From positions 1 through 64,000 of the forward strand of contig JANOQZ010000044.1 of NCBI GenBank assembly GCA_031415055.1: a DNA stretch of 64,000 bases, read 5' to 3'. The translations under genes were made by a program, and so were the position numbers. The notes beneath the pieces were generated by a model, which saw only the letters and a list, made by a program, of their open reading frames with translations, was not told the DNA's origin and made no database searches. This document shows, piece after piece, positions 34,611 to 43,513 of the stretch (position 1 is the stretch's first letter; every line of letters starts with the position of its first letter). Source of the DNA: JANMOK01 sp031415055. Lineage in GTDB: Bacteria > Pseudomonadota > Alphaproteobacteria > Rhodobacterales > Rhodobacteraceae.

Positions 34611-34690
34611 CTTGGATTCCCGCCTTCGCGGGAATGACTATGCGACGCGCAATTGGAGCGTTTGTCACCCTCGCGCAGGCGGGGGTCAAG
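34611..34690. repeat. Inverted pair of REP-like palindromic units
   Basis: Unit 1 (34611-34638) contains the palindrome TTCCCGCCTTCGCGGGAA; unit 2 (34664-34690) is a related copy on the other strand. Their shared pattern is CTTG, CCCGCCT, CGCG, TGAC. Such paired units resemble BIME elements of other proteobacteria and may stabilise or terminate the gltB transcript. Unit 2 overlaps the gltB stop codon. Confidence 0.6.
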
Positions 34691-37600
34691 CCCGCTTTTG
34701 CACTTCATCCACCAACCCAAACTCCAGTCTTGCCAGCATCTCCATCGGCACAATCTGGCGGAATTTTGGCAATTCCTCGTCCCAGTTGCGCAGGATTTCC
34801 GCGCCTTTCGGGCTGCCGGTCTCGACCACATGCGCCTCGATTAAGCCGCGCAAAACGCCTTCCCAATACGCCGCTTCGATGCCTTGCATGACCACAGTTT
34901 CACTATTCAATCGTTTGCCAACGTCACCAACCGCATCATACAAAAACGCCATGCCACCGGTCATGCCGGCGCCAAAGTTGTCACCAACCGACCCCAAGAT
35001 CACCGCAATGCCGCCGGTCATGTATTCGCAACCGTTCGAGCCGCAGCCCTCGATGACCACTTCAGCACCCGAGTTGCGCACCGCGAACCGCTCACCGGCG
35101 CGGCCATTGGCGAACAGTTTGCCCGCCGTCGCGCCGTACAAAACTGTGTTACCGATGATGGTGTTTTCGTGCGGAACCAGCGGGCTGCCAAGCCGTGGCC
35201 GCACCACAACGGTCGCCCCCGACAGGCCCTTGCCGACATAGTCGTTGGCGTCGCCATAGACTTCCAGCTTCAACCCCGGCGCGGCAAATGCGCCTAACGA
35301 TTGCCCAGCCGATCCGGTCAATTGCACCGTCAGGTGGTCGGGCTGCAAGTCGTTGTGCATGCCAAATCGCTGCACGATATGGCTGGAAACCCGCGTGCCA
35401 ATGGTGCGCAAAGTGTTCTGCACCGCATAACTCAACTGCATCTTCTCGCCATCCTTGAAGAACGGCTGCGCATCGGCGACGATCTGCGCGTCCAAAGTAT
35501 CCAGCACCGCATTGCGTTCGCGCAAACGGTTCAACTTGATACTGCCATGCGCCGAAACACTCACCAACAGCGGGTTCAAATCGAGGTCGTCCAGATGCTC
35601 CGACCCACGGCTGACCTGCGCCAGCAAATCGGCGCGGCCAATGACTTCATCCAGCGATTTCGCGCCAATCGAGGCCAGTATCTCGCGCACTTCTTGCGCG
35701 TAGAAGGTCATCAAATTGACCACCTTCTCCGCCGTGCCGGTGAACTTGGCCCGCAGAACCGGGTCTTGCACGCACACACCGACTGGGCAGGTGTTGCTTT
35801 GACATTGCCGCACCATGATACAACCCATCGCAATCAAGGACGCCGTGCCAATGCCGTATTCCTCGGCCCCCAGCATGGCGGCAATCACGATGTCGCGCCC
35901 GGTGCGCAGACCGCCGTCGGTGCGCAAAGTCACGCGTTCGCGCAGGTTGTTCAACGCCAACACCTGATGCGCCTCGGACAACCCCATTTCCCACGGCAGA
36001 CCGGCGTATTTGATGCTGGTTTGCGGACTGGCCCCGGTGCCGCCGTTGTGCCCCGAAATCAAAATCACATCGGCTTTCGCCTTGGCAACCCCCGCCGCAA
36101 TTGTGCCGACGCCCGACTGGCTGACCAGTTTGACGCAAACCTTGGCGCGTGGGTTGATCTGCTTCAGGTCATAGATCAACTGCGCGAGGTCTTCGATGGA
36201 GTAAATATCGTGATGCGGCGGCGGTGAAATCAGCGTCACCCCCGGCGTCGAATGCCGCAGACGCGCAATCAATTCCGTCACTTTGATGCCCGGCAACTGG
36301 CCGCCTTCGCCCGGTTTTGCCCCTTGCGCGACCTTGATTTCCAGTTCTTCACAATGGTTCAGATATTCCGCCGTCACACCAAAGCGACCCGACGCCACCT
36401 GCTTGATCTTTGCAGACGCATTGTCGCCATTGGGCATCGGCAGAAAATGCGCCGCATCCTCGCCGCCCTCGCCCGAATCCGACTTGGCCCCAATCCGGTT
36501 CATCGCAATGTTCAGCGTCTTGTGCGCTTCCGGCGACAGCGCCCCAAGCGACATTCCCGGCGTCACGAACCGTTTGCGAATGGCAGTAATCGATTCCACT
36601 TCTTCCAAAGGTATCGCCTTGTCCGCAGCCTTGATCACCAGCAAATCGCGCAGGTGGATTGGAGGGCGCGATTGCATATGGGCGGAATACTGCTTCCACA
36701 ATTCGAACGACCCGCGATCACAGGCGCTTTGCAGCACATGCATCGCTTGCGCTTCCCAGCCATGCGTCTCGCCCGATTTGCGCGCCTTGTAGATGCCACC
36801 AATCGGCAGCACATCCTGCCCGCCCAGCCAGCCGCGACCGTGCACAGCCCGCACGTTCCTTTGCAAACCAGACAGCCCGATCCCCGAAATCCGGCTGACC
36901 ATGCCGGGGAAATATTCCGCCACCATCGCCCGGCTTAGACCCACCGCTTCAAAATTCAACCCGCCGCGATACGACGAGATCACCGAAATCCCCATCTTCG
37001 ACATGATTTTCAGCAGGCCCTGATTGATCGCCTCACGATAGTTCGCCATCGCCGTGTTCAGACTGCAATCCAACAACCCACGCGTCACCCGGTCGGCAAT
37101 CGAATCCTGCGCCAGATAGGCGTTGATCGTCGTCGCGCCGCAGCCGACCAGCACAGCAAAATAATGCGGGTCGATGCATTCGGCAGATTGCACGTTCAGC
37201 GAACAGAACGTCCGCAAGCCCTTTCTCACCAGCCAGGAATGCACAGCACTTGTCGCCAAAATCATCGGCATCGGCACATGATCTTCGTTCTGGTAAATAT
37301 CGGTCAGGATCAAATGCCCCGAGCCGGACCGCACCGCCTCTTCGGCTTTCAGCCGCAGATTCTCCAAAGCCGCCCGCAAATCGCCTCCATCGGCGACGAA
37401 AGTGCAATCCAGCTCGGCAGCCGTCTCGCCGAAATAGCCTTTCATCTCGCCAAACCGCGCGTTGGAGACGAACGGCGAATCCAGCGTCAGTATCTCGGTC
37501 TGCGCACCAGATTGATCGAGCACGTTCTTCAAATTGCCGAACCGGGTTTTCAGGCTCATCACCCGATGTTCGCGCAAACTGTCAATCGGCGGGTTGGTGA

Positions 37601-39209
37601 CTTGGCTAAAGTTCTGTCGGAAATAATGGCTCAATGGCCGGTATTTCTCGCTCAATACCGCAGGCGGCGTGTCATCGCCCATCGACCCAATCGCTTCCTT
37701 GGCGTCCTCAGCCATCGGATGCAGGATCACCTCCAATTCCTCAATCGAATACCCCGCCGCAATCTGCCGCTTGCGCAGTTCTGCGCCGCTAAACCCAGCC
37801 GTTTCGGTCAGGTCGCGGGTCTTTTCGTCGAGGTCGGTAATCCGCCCCACCCAGTCACCAAACGGCAGGCTGGCCGACAGCATGTCTTTCAACTCGACAT
37901 CGTGCCAGACCCGCCCCTCGGCCATATCGACCGCCAACATCTGCCCCGGGCCTAAGGCGCCTTTTTCCTTGATCGACATTTCATCGACCACAACCATTCC
38001 GGCTTCCGACCCGGCAATCACCAGCCCATCGCCGGTCACCACATACCGCATCGGTCGCAAACCGTTACGGTCCAGCCCGCCACAAACCCAACGCCCGTCG
38101 GTCATCGCCAAAGCTGCTGGCCCGTCCCACGGTTCCATGACCGAGTTGCAATAGGAATACATGTCCTGCCAGGCTTTCGGCATCGCACTGGCCATGGTCG
38201 CCCAGGCTTCCGGCACCAGCATGGTCTTCACCATCGGTGCCGACCGCCCGGCCCGCACCATCACTTCAAACACCGAATCCAATGCTGCCGAATCCGACGA
38301 TCCCGGCATGACAATCGGTTTGATGTCCTCGGCCAATTCGCCAAACGTGCCCGATGCCATGCGAATTTCATGGCTTTTCATCCAGTTCAAATTGCCCTTC
38401 AACGTGTTGATCTCGCCGTTGTGAGCCAGCATGCGGAACGGCTGCGCCAGCCACCACTGCGGGAACGTGTTGGTCGAATAGCGCTGGTGATAGATCGCAA
38501 ACGCGCTTTCAAACCGCTCATCCAGCAAATCCGGGTAAAACACCGCTACCTGCTCGGCCAACATCATGCCTTTATAAATGATCGACCGGCACGACAGCGA
38601 GCAGACGTAAAACCCATTCACCTGCGCCGCCGAAACCGCCTTCTCGATCCGCCGCCGGATCACATACAACTCGCGCTCAAAGGTCTCTTCATCCACGCCT
38701 TTGATATTCGAGATCAATATCTGCTCAATCTCAGGTCGCGTTGCATCGGCCTTGTCGCCCAAGCAGGAAATATCCACCGGCACATGACGCCAGCCATAGA
38801 TGTAATAGCCCAGCCGCAGTACTTCGCTTTCCACAATCGTCCGGCAAGTTTCCTGCGCGCCAAAATCGGTGCGCGGTAAAAACACCATGCCCACCGCCAT
38901 CAAGGTTTCGTGCGGCGTGTGGCCAGTGCGCTCAATCTGATCGCGAAAAAAATCAAACGGAATTTGCACATGGATGCCCGCGCCGTCGCCGGTCTTGCCA
39001 TCGGCATCAACCGCGCCCCGGTGCCACACCGCTTTCAACGCCGCGATGCCATTTTCCACCACCTGCCGCCGCGGCATGCCATCAATCGCCACCACAAAGC
39101 CAACCCCACAGGACGAATGCTCGTCGTCCTCGGAATACATGCCAGTTGCAGCAAGATTTTTCCGAGCAGCTTCCTGTTGAGCAACCCATTTGGTATCATA
39201 AATTGTCAT
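34686..39209 (-). CDS. gltB: Glutamate synthase (NADPH) large subunit
   Basis: A 1507-residue alpha subunit that makes two glutamates from glutamine and 2-oxoglutarate. The Ntn glutaminase domain starts at Cys34 (HSSCGVGFVVAIDG) after a short propeptide. The central and FMN/Fe-S synthase domains contain GEGGEDAAHFLPM, KPGEGGQLPGIKV, SGHNGGTGASPQTSIKYAGL and the Fe-S cysteines in MVRQCQSNTCPVGVCV. The C-terminal beta-helix reads NTVLYGATAGKLFANGRAGE. It lies 15 bases downstream of gltD, so the order is gltD-gltB. Confidence 0.98.
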   Translation of the reverse strand: MTIYDTKWVAQQEAARKNLAATGMYSEDDEHSSCGVGFVVAIDGMPRRQVVENGIAALKAVWHRGAVDADGKTGDGAGIHVQIPFDFFRDQIERTGHTPHETLMAVGMVFLPRTDFGAQETCRTIVESEVLRLGYYIYGWRHVPVDISCLGDKADATRPEIEQILISNIKGVDEETFERELYVIRRRIEKAVSAAQVNGFYVCSLSCRSIIYKGMMLAEQVAVFYPDLLDERFESAFAIYHQRYSTNTFPQWWLAQPFRMLAHNGEINTLKGNLNWMKSHEIRMASGTFGELAEDIKPIVMPGSSDSAALDSVFEVMVRAGRSAPMVKTMLVPEAWATMASAMPKAWQDMYSYCNSVMEPWDGPAALAMTDGRWVCGGLDRNGLRPMRYVVTGDGLVIAGSEAGMVVVDEMSIKEKGALGPGQMLAVDMAEGRVWHDVELKDMLSASLPFGDWVGRITDLDEKTRDLTETAGFSGAELRKRQIAAGYSIEELEVILHPMAEDAKEAIGSMGDDTPPAVLSEKYRPLSHYFRQNFSQVTNPPIDSLREHRVMSLKTRFGNLKNVLDQSGAQTEILTLDSPFVSNARFGEMKGYFGETAAELDCTFVADGGDLRAALENLRLKAEEAVRSGSGHLILTDIYQNEDHVPMPMILATSAVHSWLVRKGLRTFCSLNVQSAECIDPHYFAVLVGCGATTINAYLAQDSIADRVTRGLLDCSLNTAMANYREAINQGLLKIMSKMGISVISSYRGGLNFEAVGLSRAMVAEYFPGMVSRISGIGLSGLQRNVRAVHGRGWLGGQDVLPIGGIYKARKSGETHGWEAQAMHVLQSACDRGSFELWKQYSAHMQSRPPIHLRDLLVIKAADKAIPLEEVESITAIRKRFVTPGMSLGALSPEAHKTLNIAMNRIGAKSDSGEGGEDAAHFLPMPNGDNASAKIKQVASGRFGVTAEYLNHCEELEIKVAQGAKPGEGGQLPGIKVTELIARLRHSTPGVTLISPPPHHDIYSIEDLAQLIYDLKQINPRAKVCVKLVSQSGVGTIAAGVAKAKADVILISGHNGGTGASPQTSIKYAGLPWEMGLSEAHQVLALNNLRERVTLRTDGGLRTGRDIVIAAMLGAEEYGIGTASLIAMGCIMVRQCQSNTCPVGVCVQDPVLRAKFTGTAEKVVNLMTFYAQEVREILASIGAKSLDEVIGRADLLAQVSRGSEHLDDLDLNPLLVSVSAHGSIKLNRLRERNAVLDTLDAQIVADAQPFFKDGEKMQLSYAVQNTLRTIGTRVSSHIVQRFGMHNDLQPDHLTVQLTGSAGQSLGAFAAPGLKLEVYGDANDYVGKGLSGATVVVRPRLGSPLVPHENTIIGNTVLYGATAGKLFANGRAGERFAVRNSGAEVVIEGCGSNGCEYMTGGIAVILGSVGDNFGAGMTGGMAFLYDAVGDVGKRLNSETVVMQGIEAAYWEGVLRGLIEAHVVETGSPKGAEILRNWDEELPKFRQIVPMEMLARLEFGLVDEVQKRA

Positions 39210-39224
39210 GATCGTATCCTCGAC

Positions 39225-40664
39225 CTATTCTGCCGCTATTTTGGCAGATTTATTGTACATCCAGTCCATCATTGCGTCCGCCGCGTCGCGCCCATCGCGA
39301 ATTGCCCAGACTACCAAAGACGCGCCGCGCACAATATCACCCGCCGCATACACTCCCGCCAACGAAGTCTCGCCGCTGCCAAACTTTGCCTTCACGGTTC
39401 CCCAGCGCGTCACTTCCAACTCGGGAACATTCCACAACGTCGGCAAAGCCTCCGGTTCAAAGCCAAGCGCCTTGATCACCAGTTCCGCGTCTTCAACATA
39501 ATCGGCTCCGGGAATTTCTTCCGGGCTTTGCCGACCGCTCGAATCCGGTGCGCCAAGGCGCATTTTCTGCACGAAAACGCCTTTGACCAAACCTTCGCCG
39601 GTGAAACCTTTTGGGGCGGAAAGCCAGACAAATTCGACACCCTCTTCCTCGGCATTGGTCGTTTCGCGCATTGATCCGGGCATGTTGGCACGGTCGCGGC
39701 GATACAGGCATTTCACCGAAACCGCGCCCTGCCGAACCGCTGTTCGCACGCAATCCATCGCTGTATCACCGCCGCCGATGACGACCACACGCTTGCCTTT
39801 GGCATCCAGTTCGCCAGAGTCAAATTCAGGCACAACGTCGCCAAAACCTTTGCGGTTTGAGGCGGTCAGATAGTCAATTCCCTGCACGATTCCGCCCAAA
39901 CCCGCGCCCGGTCCACCCAGATCGCGGCTTTTGTAAACACCGGTAGCAATTAGAACGGCGTCGTGCTGATCGCGAATTTCGCCAAACGAAGTCGTCTCGC
40001 CCACATTGCAGTTTGACACGATCTTGACCCCACCTTCTTCAAGCTGGCGATTGCGCCGCATCACGATGTCTTTCTCCAACTTAAAGCCAGGAATACCGTA
40101 GGTCAGCAAGCCACCGGCACGGTCATAACGGTCATAAATCGTCACCTGAATGCCCTGCCGTCGCAACCGATCCGCCGCTGCCAAACCCGCAGGTCCGGCC
40201 CCGATGATTCCCACGCTTTCGCTGCGTTCGCGCGCGGGTTTGATCGCCTTGACCCAGCCCTGCTCCCAAGCCGTATCGGTGATGTATTTCTCTACCGAGC
40301 CGATTGTGACGGTGCCATGCCCGGCCTTTTCGATCACGCAATTGCCCTCGCACAGCCGGTCTTGCGGGCAAATCCGACCGCAGATTTCCGGAAAAGCGTT
40401 GGTGGCTTGCGATAATTCATACGCCTCTTGCAAGCGTCCTTCGGCGGTAAGTCTTAACCAATCGGGTATATTATTGTGCAACGGACAATGGGTCTGACAA
40501 TAAGGAACGCCGCATTGCGAACAACGCGCCGCCTGCTCGGCAGCTTTTTCCGCCGCATAATCGCGGTAGATTTCGCCAAAATCTGTCCGCCGTTCCTTCA
40601 CGGCACGCTTCTTTGGCATGTCGCGCGGCACATTTACAAATTTCAACATCCGCTGCACAGCCAT
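39225..40664 (-). CDS. gltD: Glutamate synthase (NADPH) small subunit
   Basis: A 479-residue beta subunit that passes electrons from NADPH through FAD to the large subunit. N-terminal Fe-S cysteines lie in CSQCGVPYCQTHCPLHN and CGRICPQDRLCEGNC. The FAD-binding loop is IIGAGPAGLAAADRLR and the NADPH loop is VVIGGGDTAMDCVRTA. The start is the ATG at 40664 with GAGGG upstream; the in-frame TTG at 40670 is less likely. A long palindromic element lies 60 bases upstream in the leader. Confidence 0.97.
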   Translation of the reverse strand: MAVQRMLKFVNVPRDMPKKRAVKERRTDFGEIYRDYAAEKAAEQAARCSQCGVPYCQTHCPLHNNIPDWLRLTAEGRLQEAYELSQATNAFPEICGRICPQDRLCEGNCVIEKAGHGTVTIGSVEKYITDTAWEQGWVKAIKPARERSESVGIIGAGPAGLAAADRLRRQGIQVTIYDRYDRAGGLLTYGIPGFKLEKDIVMRRNRQLEEGGVKIVSNCNVGETTSFGEIRDQHDAVLIATGVYKSRDLGGPGAGLGGIVQGIDYLTASNRKGFGDVVPEFDSGELDAKGKRVVVIGGGDTAMDCVRTAVRQGAVSVKCLYRRDRANMPGSMRETTNAEEEGVEFVWLSAPKGFTGEGLVKGVFVQKMRLGAPDSSGRQSPEEIPGADYVEDAELVIKALGFEPEALPTLWNVPELEVTRWGTVKAKFGSGETSLAGVYAAGDIVRGASLVVWAIRDGRDAADAMMDWMYNKSAKIAAE

Positions 40665-40723
40665 TTTCAACCCTCAAAGCATTCTGCGGATGTCTACAAG
40701 GTGTCAGCGTGAAATAAAAGGCA

Positions 40724-40801
40724 GTATTGCTGCCCTATATTCAGTTAATTGAGGCGATTTTTCGCCGTTCAGACAACAATGCGCTGAATTTAGGGCAATA
40801 C
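40724..40801 (-). promoter_or_regulatory. Long palindromic element upstream of gltD-gltB
   Basis: The arms 40724-40744 and 40784-40801 pair as GTATTGC/GCAATAC, CCTA/TAGG and ATTCAG/CTGAAT, interrupted by a 3-base bulge and one mismatch, giving about 17 pairs. The loop contains a second hairpin, GGCGA-TTTT-TCGCC, at 40753-40766. The element lies between gltD (start 40664) and the uppP stop (40824), all on the minus strand. It could be a structured gltD leader, an intergenic terminator for uppP, or a double operator. No known riboswitch is recognised. Confidence 0.5.
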
Positions 40802-40823
40802 ACGTTCCCTATCTAACGATTCA

Positions 40824-41621
40824 TTAGGAAATCGTTAACAGGGCAACAGCGCCCACGATGATTCGCCACCAGCCAAACCAAGCGAAACCACGCTTGGACA
40901 CAAAGTCGAGCAAGGTTTTGACCACAAACAGCCCCGAAATAAAGGCAACAACAAAGCCGACGCCGATGGTCAACGCATCTCCCGAATCCAACAAATCGCG
41001 GTTCTTGTATAAATCCAACGAAAACGCACCAATCATTGTCGGCATCGACAAAAAGAACGAAAACTCCGCCGCAGAGCGTTTATCAGCCCCCATCAGCATC
41101 GCACCAACAATCGTCGCGCCAGAACGCGACACGCCGGGGATCATCGACACGACCTGCACCAATCCAATGCCAAACGCCATCGCCAAGGGGTAGTCCATAA
41201 TTTCCGTATGCCGCGGCGTCGTTTTGATCCGGTCGATCAACAACAAGACGATTCCCCCGATTATCAGCACAACCGCAATCAGTTTGGGCGCACCGAACAA
41301 TACATTCACGATATAATCATGCGCCAAAACCCCCACCAATGCCGAAGGTAGAAACGCCAATAGCACCGCCAAAACAAACTTTTGCGTTCGCCGGTCGCGC
41401 CTCATGCCCACAGCAATTTGCCAAAGCTTCAAGGCATAGACTGCAACCACGGCCAGTATCGCGCCCAGTTGAATCAAAACCTCAAACCCATTGCCCGCCG
41501 CGTTCAGCCCCAACAATTTCTCGGCCAACAAAATATGTGCGGTCGATGAGACGGGGATGAATTCGGTCAAGCCTTCGACAAGGCCCAGAAGCGCCGCCTC
41601 AAAAATCGTCTGCTCGGTCAT
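40824..41621 (-). CDS. uppP: Undecaprenyl-diphosphate phosphatase
   Basis: A 265-residue multi-pass inner-membrane enzyme that recycles undecaprenyl pyrophosphate to the monophosphate carrier used for peptidoglycan and polysaccharides. Signature blocks are LVEGLTEFIPVSSTAHILLA with the catalytic Glu/His region, and MIPGVSRSGATIVGAML. Seven to eight hydrophobic segments are visible. The gene begins 6 bases after the NDUFA9-like gene on the same strand and confers low-level bacitracin resistance in other species when overproduced. Confidence 0.96.
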   Translation of the reverse strand: MTEQTIFEAALLGLVEGLTEFIPVSSTAHILLAEKLLGLNAAGNGFEVLIQLGAILAVVAVYALKLWQIAVGMRRDRRTQKFVLAVLLAFLPSALVGVLAHDYIVNVLFGAPKLIAVVLIIGGIVLLLIDRIKTTPRHTEIMDYPLAMAFGIGLVQVVSMIPGVSRSGATIVGAMLMGADKRSAAEFSFFLSMPTMIGAFSLDLYKNRDLLDSGDALTIGVGFVVAFISGLFVVKTLLDFVSKRGFAWFGWWRIIVGAVALLTIS

Positions 41622-41627
41622 GGTTGG

Positions 41628-42614
41628 TTACGGGCGCAAATTCTTTGCCGAAGCGGTAATCGCGTCGAACTGACCGTGGGGGCGAAACCGGGTCAAATAC
41701 CCCTCCATCACCGCTTCCATCGCCGTTGCTTCAACGCCAAATGCTTCCAGTCCCTTGGCCCCCTTGCTGACCACGTTGTCATGCCGCAACAGGCGTACTT
41801 GGTCTTTCGTCAACAGCCGGTTCATTACCAATCCACCGCTTAGATACTGGCCCGCATCAAAGAACCAAGCCTTGATCCGCGCCAACCAAAAAGGCACCGG
41901 CACCAACAAGCGCCGCAGTTGGATCACCACCAACAACCGTTCGACCAATTGCCTCTGCGACGCCACTTCCGGCCCGCCAAGTTCATAAATACCACCTTTC
42001 GCGCCCTTAATCGCCGATGCGGCAGCGGCAGCGGCAACGTCATCAACATAGACCGGTTGAAACTTGGTCTCCGCCCCAATCAATGGCAGGACTGGCAAGA
42101 TTTGAGATAACCCGCCAAAGCGGTTGAAAAATGAATCCTCGGTGCCAAACAGCACCGAAGGGCGCAAAATAACAGCCTTGGGAAAAGCCGCCGCAACCGC
42201 CAATTCCCCCTCGGCCTTGCTGCGGAAATACGTGCTGTCGCTGGCAGAATCCGCACCCAAAGCCGATATATGCACCAACCGCGCGACGCCTTCCTCGGCT
42301 GCAATCCGGGCGATTCTTGCTGCACCTTGGCTTTGCACCGCGGCAAAACTTTGTTTGCCACTGGGATACATCTCGCCCACGCAGTTCACTACCGCATCTA
42401 CTCCGCGAATGGCCGCCCGTGTGGAGGCCTCGTCGCGCAAGTTCGCCTGCACAATCGCCACTTGCCCAACGGCACCGTAAGGCTTCAAAAACAGCGCCTC
42501 ATTCGGCCTACGCACGGCAACGCGCACCCGGCACCCCTGTTTGGCCAAACGCCGCACCACATAGCGGCCCAGAAACCCCGATCCGCCAAATACCGTGACC
42601 AATTGACCCGACAT
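41628..42614 (-). CDS. NAD(P)H-binding protein, complex I NDUFA9-like
   Basis: A 328-residue atypical SDR. The dinucleotide loop is VTVFGGSGFLGRYVVRRLA. Further family blocks are CVGEMYPSGKQSFAAV, LVHISALGADSASDS, YFRSKAEGELAV with the Tyr/Lys region, VILRPSVLFGTEDSFFNRF and FQPVYVDDVAAA. Homologues in alphaproteobacteria match the NDUFA9/39-kDa accessory subunit of respiratory complex I, although the rest of complex I is not in this window. The ATG at 42614 has GGAG upstream. Confidence 0.9.
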   Translation of the reverse strand: MSGQLVTVFGGSGFLGRYVVRRLAKQGCRVRVAVRRPNEALFLKPYGAVGQVAIVQANLRDEASTRAAIRGVDAVVNCVGEMYPSGKQSFAAVQSQGAARIARIAAEEGVARLVHISALGADSASDSTYFRSKAEGELAVAAAFPKAVILRPSVLFGTEDSFFNRFGGLSQILPVLPLIGAETKFQPVYVDDVAAAAAASAIKGAKGGIYELGGPEVASQRQLVERLLVVIQLRRLLVPVPFWLARIKAWFFDAGQYLSGGLVMNRLLTKDQVRLLRHDNVVSKGAKGLEAFGVEATAMEAVMEGYLTRFRPHGQFDAITASAKNLRP

Positions 42615-42703
42615 GCAAAGCTCCTTCAATTCCACTTACTTGCAATACAATTCCCCAACCCAAGGGGCAATTGCCTAAGTTGCGCAAATTGCTTGCCCAA
42701 CCG

Positions 42704-42732
42704 TTGACACAGACTTGGCCCGTCGCTACATC
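42704..42732 (+). promoter_or_regulatory. Sigma-70-type promoter of tRNA-Leu
   Basis: A consensus -35 TTGACA (42704-42709), a 17-base spacer and a -10 TACATC (42727-42732) lie 20 bases before the tRNA 5' end. Upstream, GGGCAA (42665-42670) and TTGCCC (42693-42698) form an inverted pair of unknown role. Confidence 0.6.
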
Positions 42733-42751
42733 CGCATCGCTGACGACACCG

Positions 42752-42837
42752 GCCCAGGTGGCGGAATGGTAGACGCGCTAGCTTCAGGTGCTAGTGTTCG
42801 AAAGGACGTGGAGGTTCGAGTCCTCTCCTGGGCACCA
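42752..42837 (+). tRNA. tRNA-Leu (anticodon CAG)
   Basis: The acceptor stem GCCCAGG pairs with CCTGGGC, followed by discriminator A and an encoded CCA. The anticodon arm is CTAGC-TTCAGGT-GCTAG, whose loop places CAG at 34-36, reading CUG codons. A long class II variable arm and the T loop GTTCGAGTC complete a leucine tRNA. It lies 52 bases before the ribonuclease D gene. Confidence 0.95.
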
Positions 42838-42849
42838 ATCCCCGCGCAA

Positions 42850-42863
42850 CCCCGGTTTCGGGG
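42850..42863 (+). terminator. Short hairpin after tRNA-Leu
   Basis: CCCCG-GTTT-CGGGG is a 5-bp GC stem with a 4-base loop, 12 bases beyond the tRNA 3' end and before the rnd start. Without a T-tract it may serve only as a processing or attenuation element. Confidence 0.35.
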
Positions 42864-42889
42864 GCAATGCCGGAAGGAACCAAAGTCGG

Positions 42890-43513
42890 ATGACAAATTT
42901 TCTGCACAAAGGCGATCTGCCCGACAATGTCCGTCTTGGCCCCATCGTCGCCATAGATACAGAAACCATGGGCCTTGTTCCGCAACGTGATCGGCTGTGT
43001 CTGGTGCAATTGTCCTCTGGCGACGGTCACGCGCATCTGGTGCAAATTGGCCGCGATCAGGCCAGTGCGCCCAATTTGAAGCGGCTGCTGACTGACCCCG
43101 ACACGCTGAAACTTTTCCATTTCGGCCGCTTTGATATTGCCGTTTTGTTGCACCGTTTTGACGTGCTGACGGCACCTGTCTATTGCACCAAAATTGCTGC
43201 AAAAATGGTGCGAACTTTTACCGACAAGCACGGGCTAAAATACCTGCTGCAGGAATTGCTGGAAATCGACATTTCCAAGCAACAACAGACTTCCGATTGG
43301 GGCGCGGCCAAGCTGACCGACGCGCAGCTTGACTATGCCGCAACCGATGTTCTGTACCTCCACCGGCTTAAAGACGCGCTGGATAAAGCATTAGCCCGCG
43401 AGCAGCGCGGCGAATTGGCGCAGGCTTGTTTTGATTTTCTGCCCTACCGTGCCGCGCTTGATCTGGCGGGTTGGCCGGAAATCGACATCTTCGCGCACCA
43501 ACATGTTGATTGA
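42890..43513 (+). CDS. rnd: Ribonuclease D-like 3'-5' exonuclease
   Basis: A 207-residue DEDD-type exonuclease. Motif ExoI is VAIDTETMGL, ExoII is in KLFHFGRFDIAVLLHRF and ExoIII is LDYAATDVLYLHRL. It is much shorter than E. coli RNase D because the HRDC domains are absent, as in the short alphaproteobacterial form. It should trim tRNA or other structured RNA 3' ends, fitting its place just after tRNA-Leu. The ATG at 42890 is chosen; further upstream the frame runs through the tRNA. Confidence 0.92.
   Translation: MTNFLHKGDLPDNVRLGPIVAIDTETMGLVPQRDRLCLVQLSSGDGHAHLVQIGRDQASAPNLKRLLTDPDTLKLFHFGRFDIAVLLHRFDVLTAPVYCTKIAAKMVRTFTDKHGLKYLLQELLEIDISKQQQTSDWGAAKLTDAQLDYAATDVLYLHRLKDALDKALAREQRGELAQACFDFLPYRAALDLAGWPEIDIFAHQHVD

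Noticed and set aside
34592..34831. N-terminal extension of mtgA into gltB
   Set aside because: The translated extension is the REP-like repeat and antisense of gltB, not protein-like sequence.
35301..36227. 308-codon plus-strand frame inside gltB
   Set aside because: It is antisense to a conserved part of gltB; length reflects codon bias of the opposite strand, and no family motif is present.
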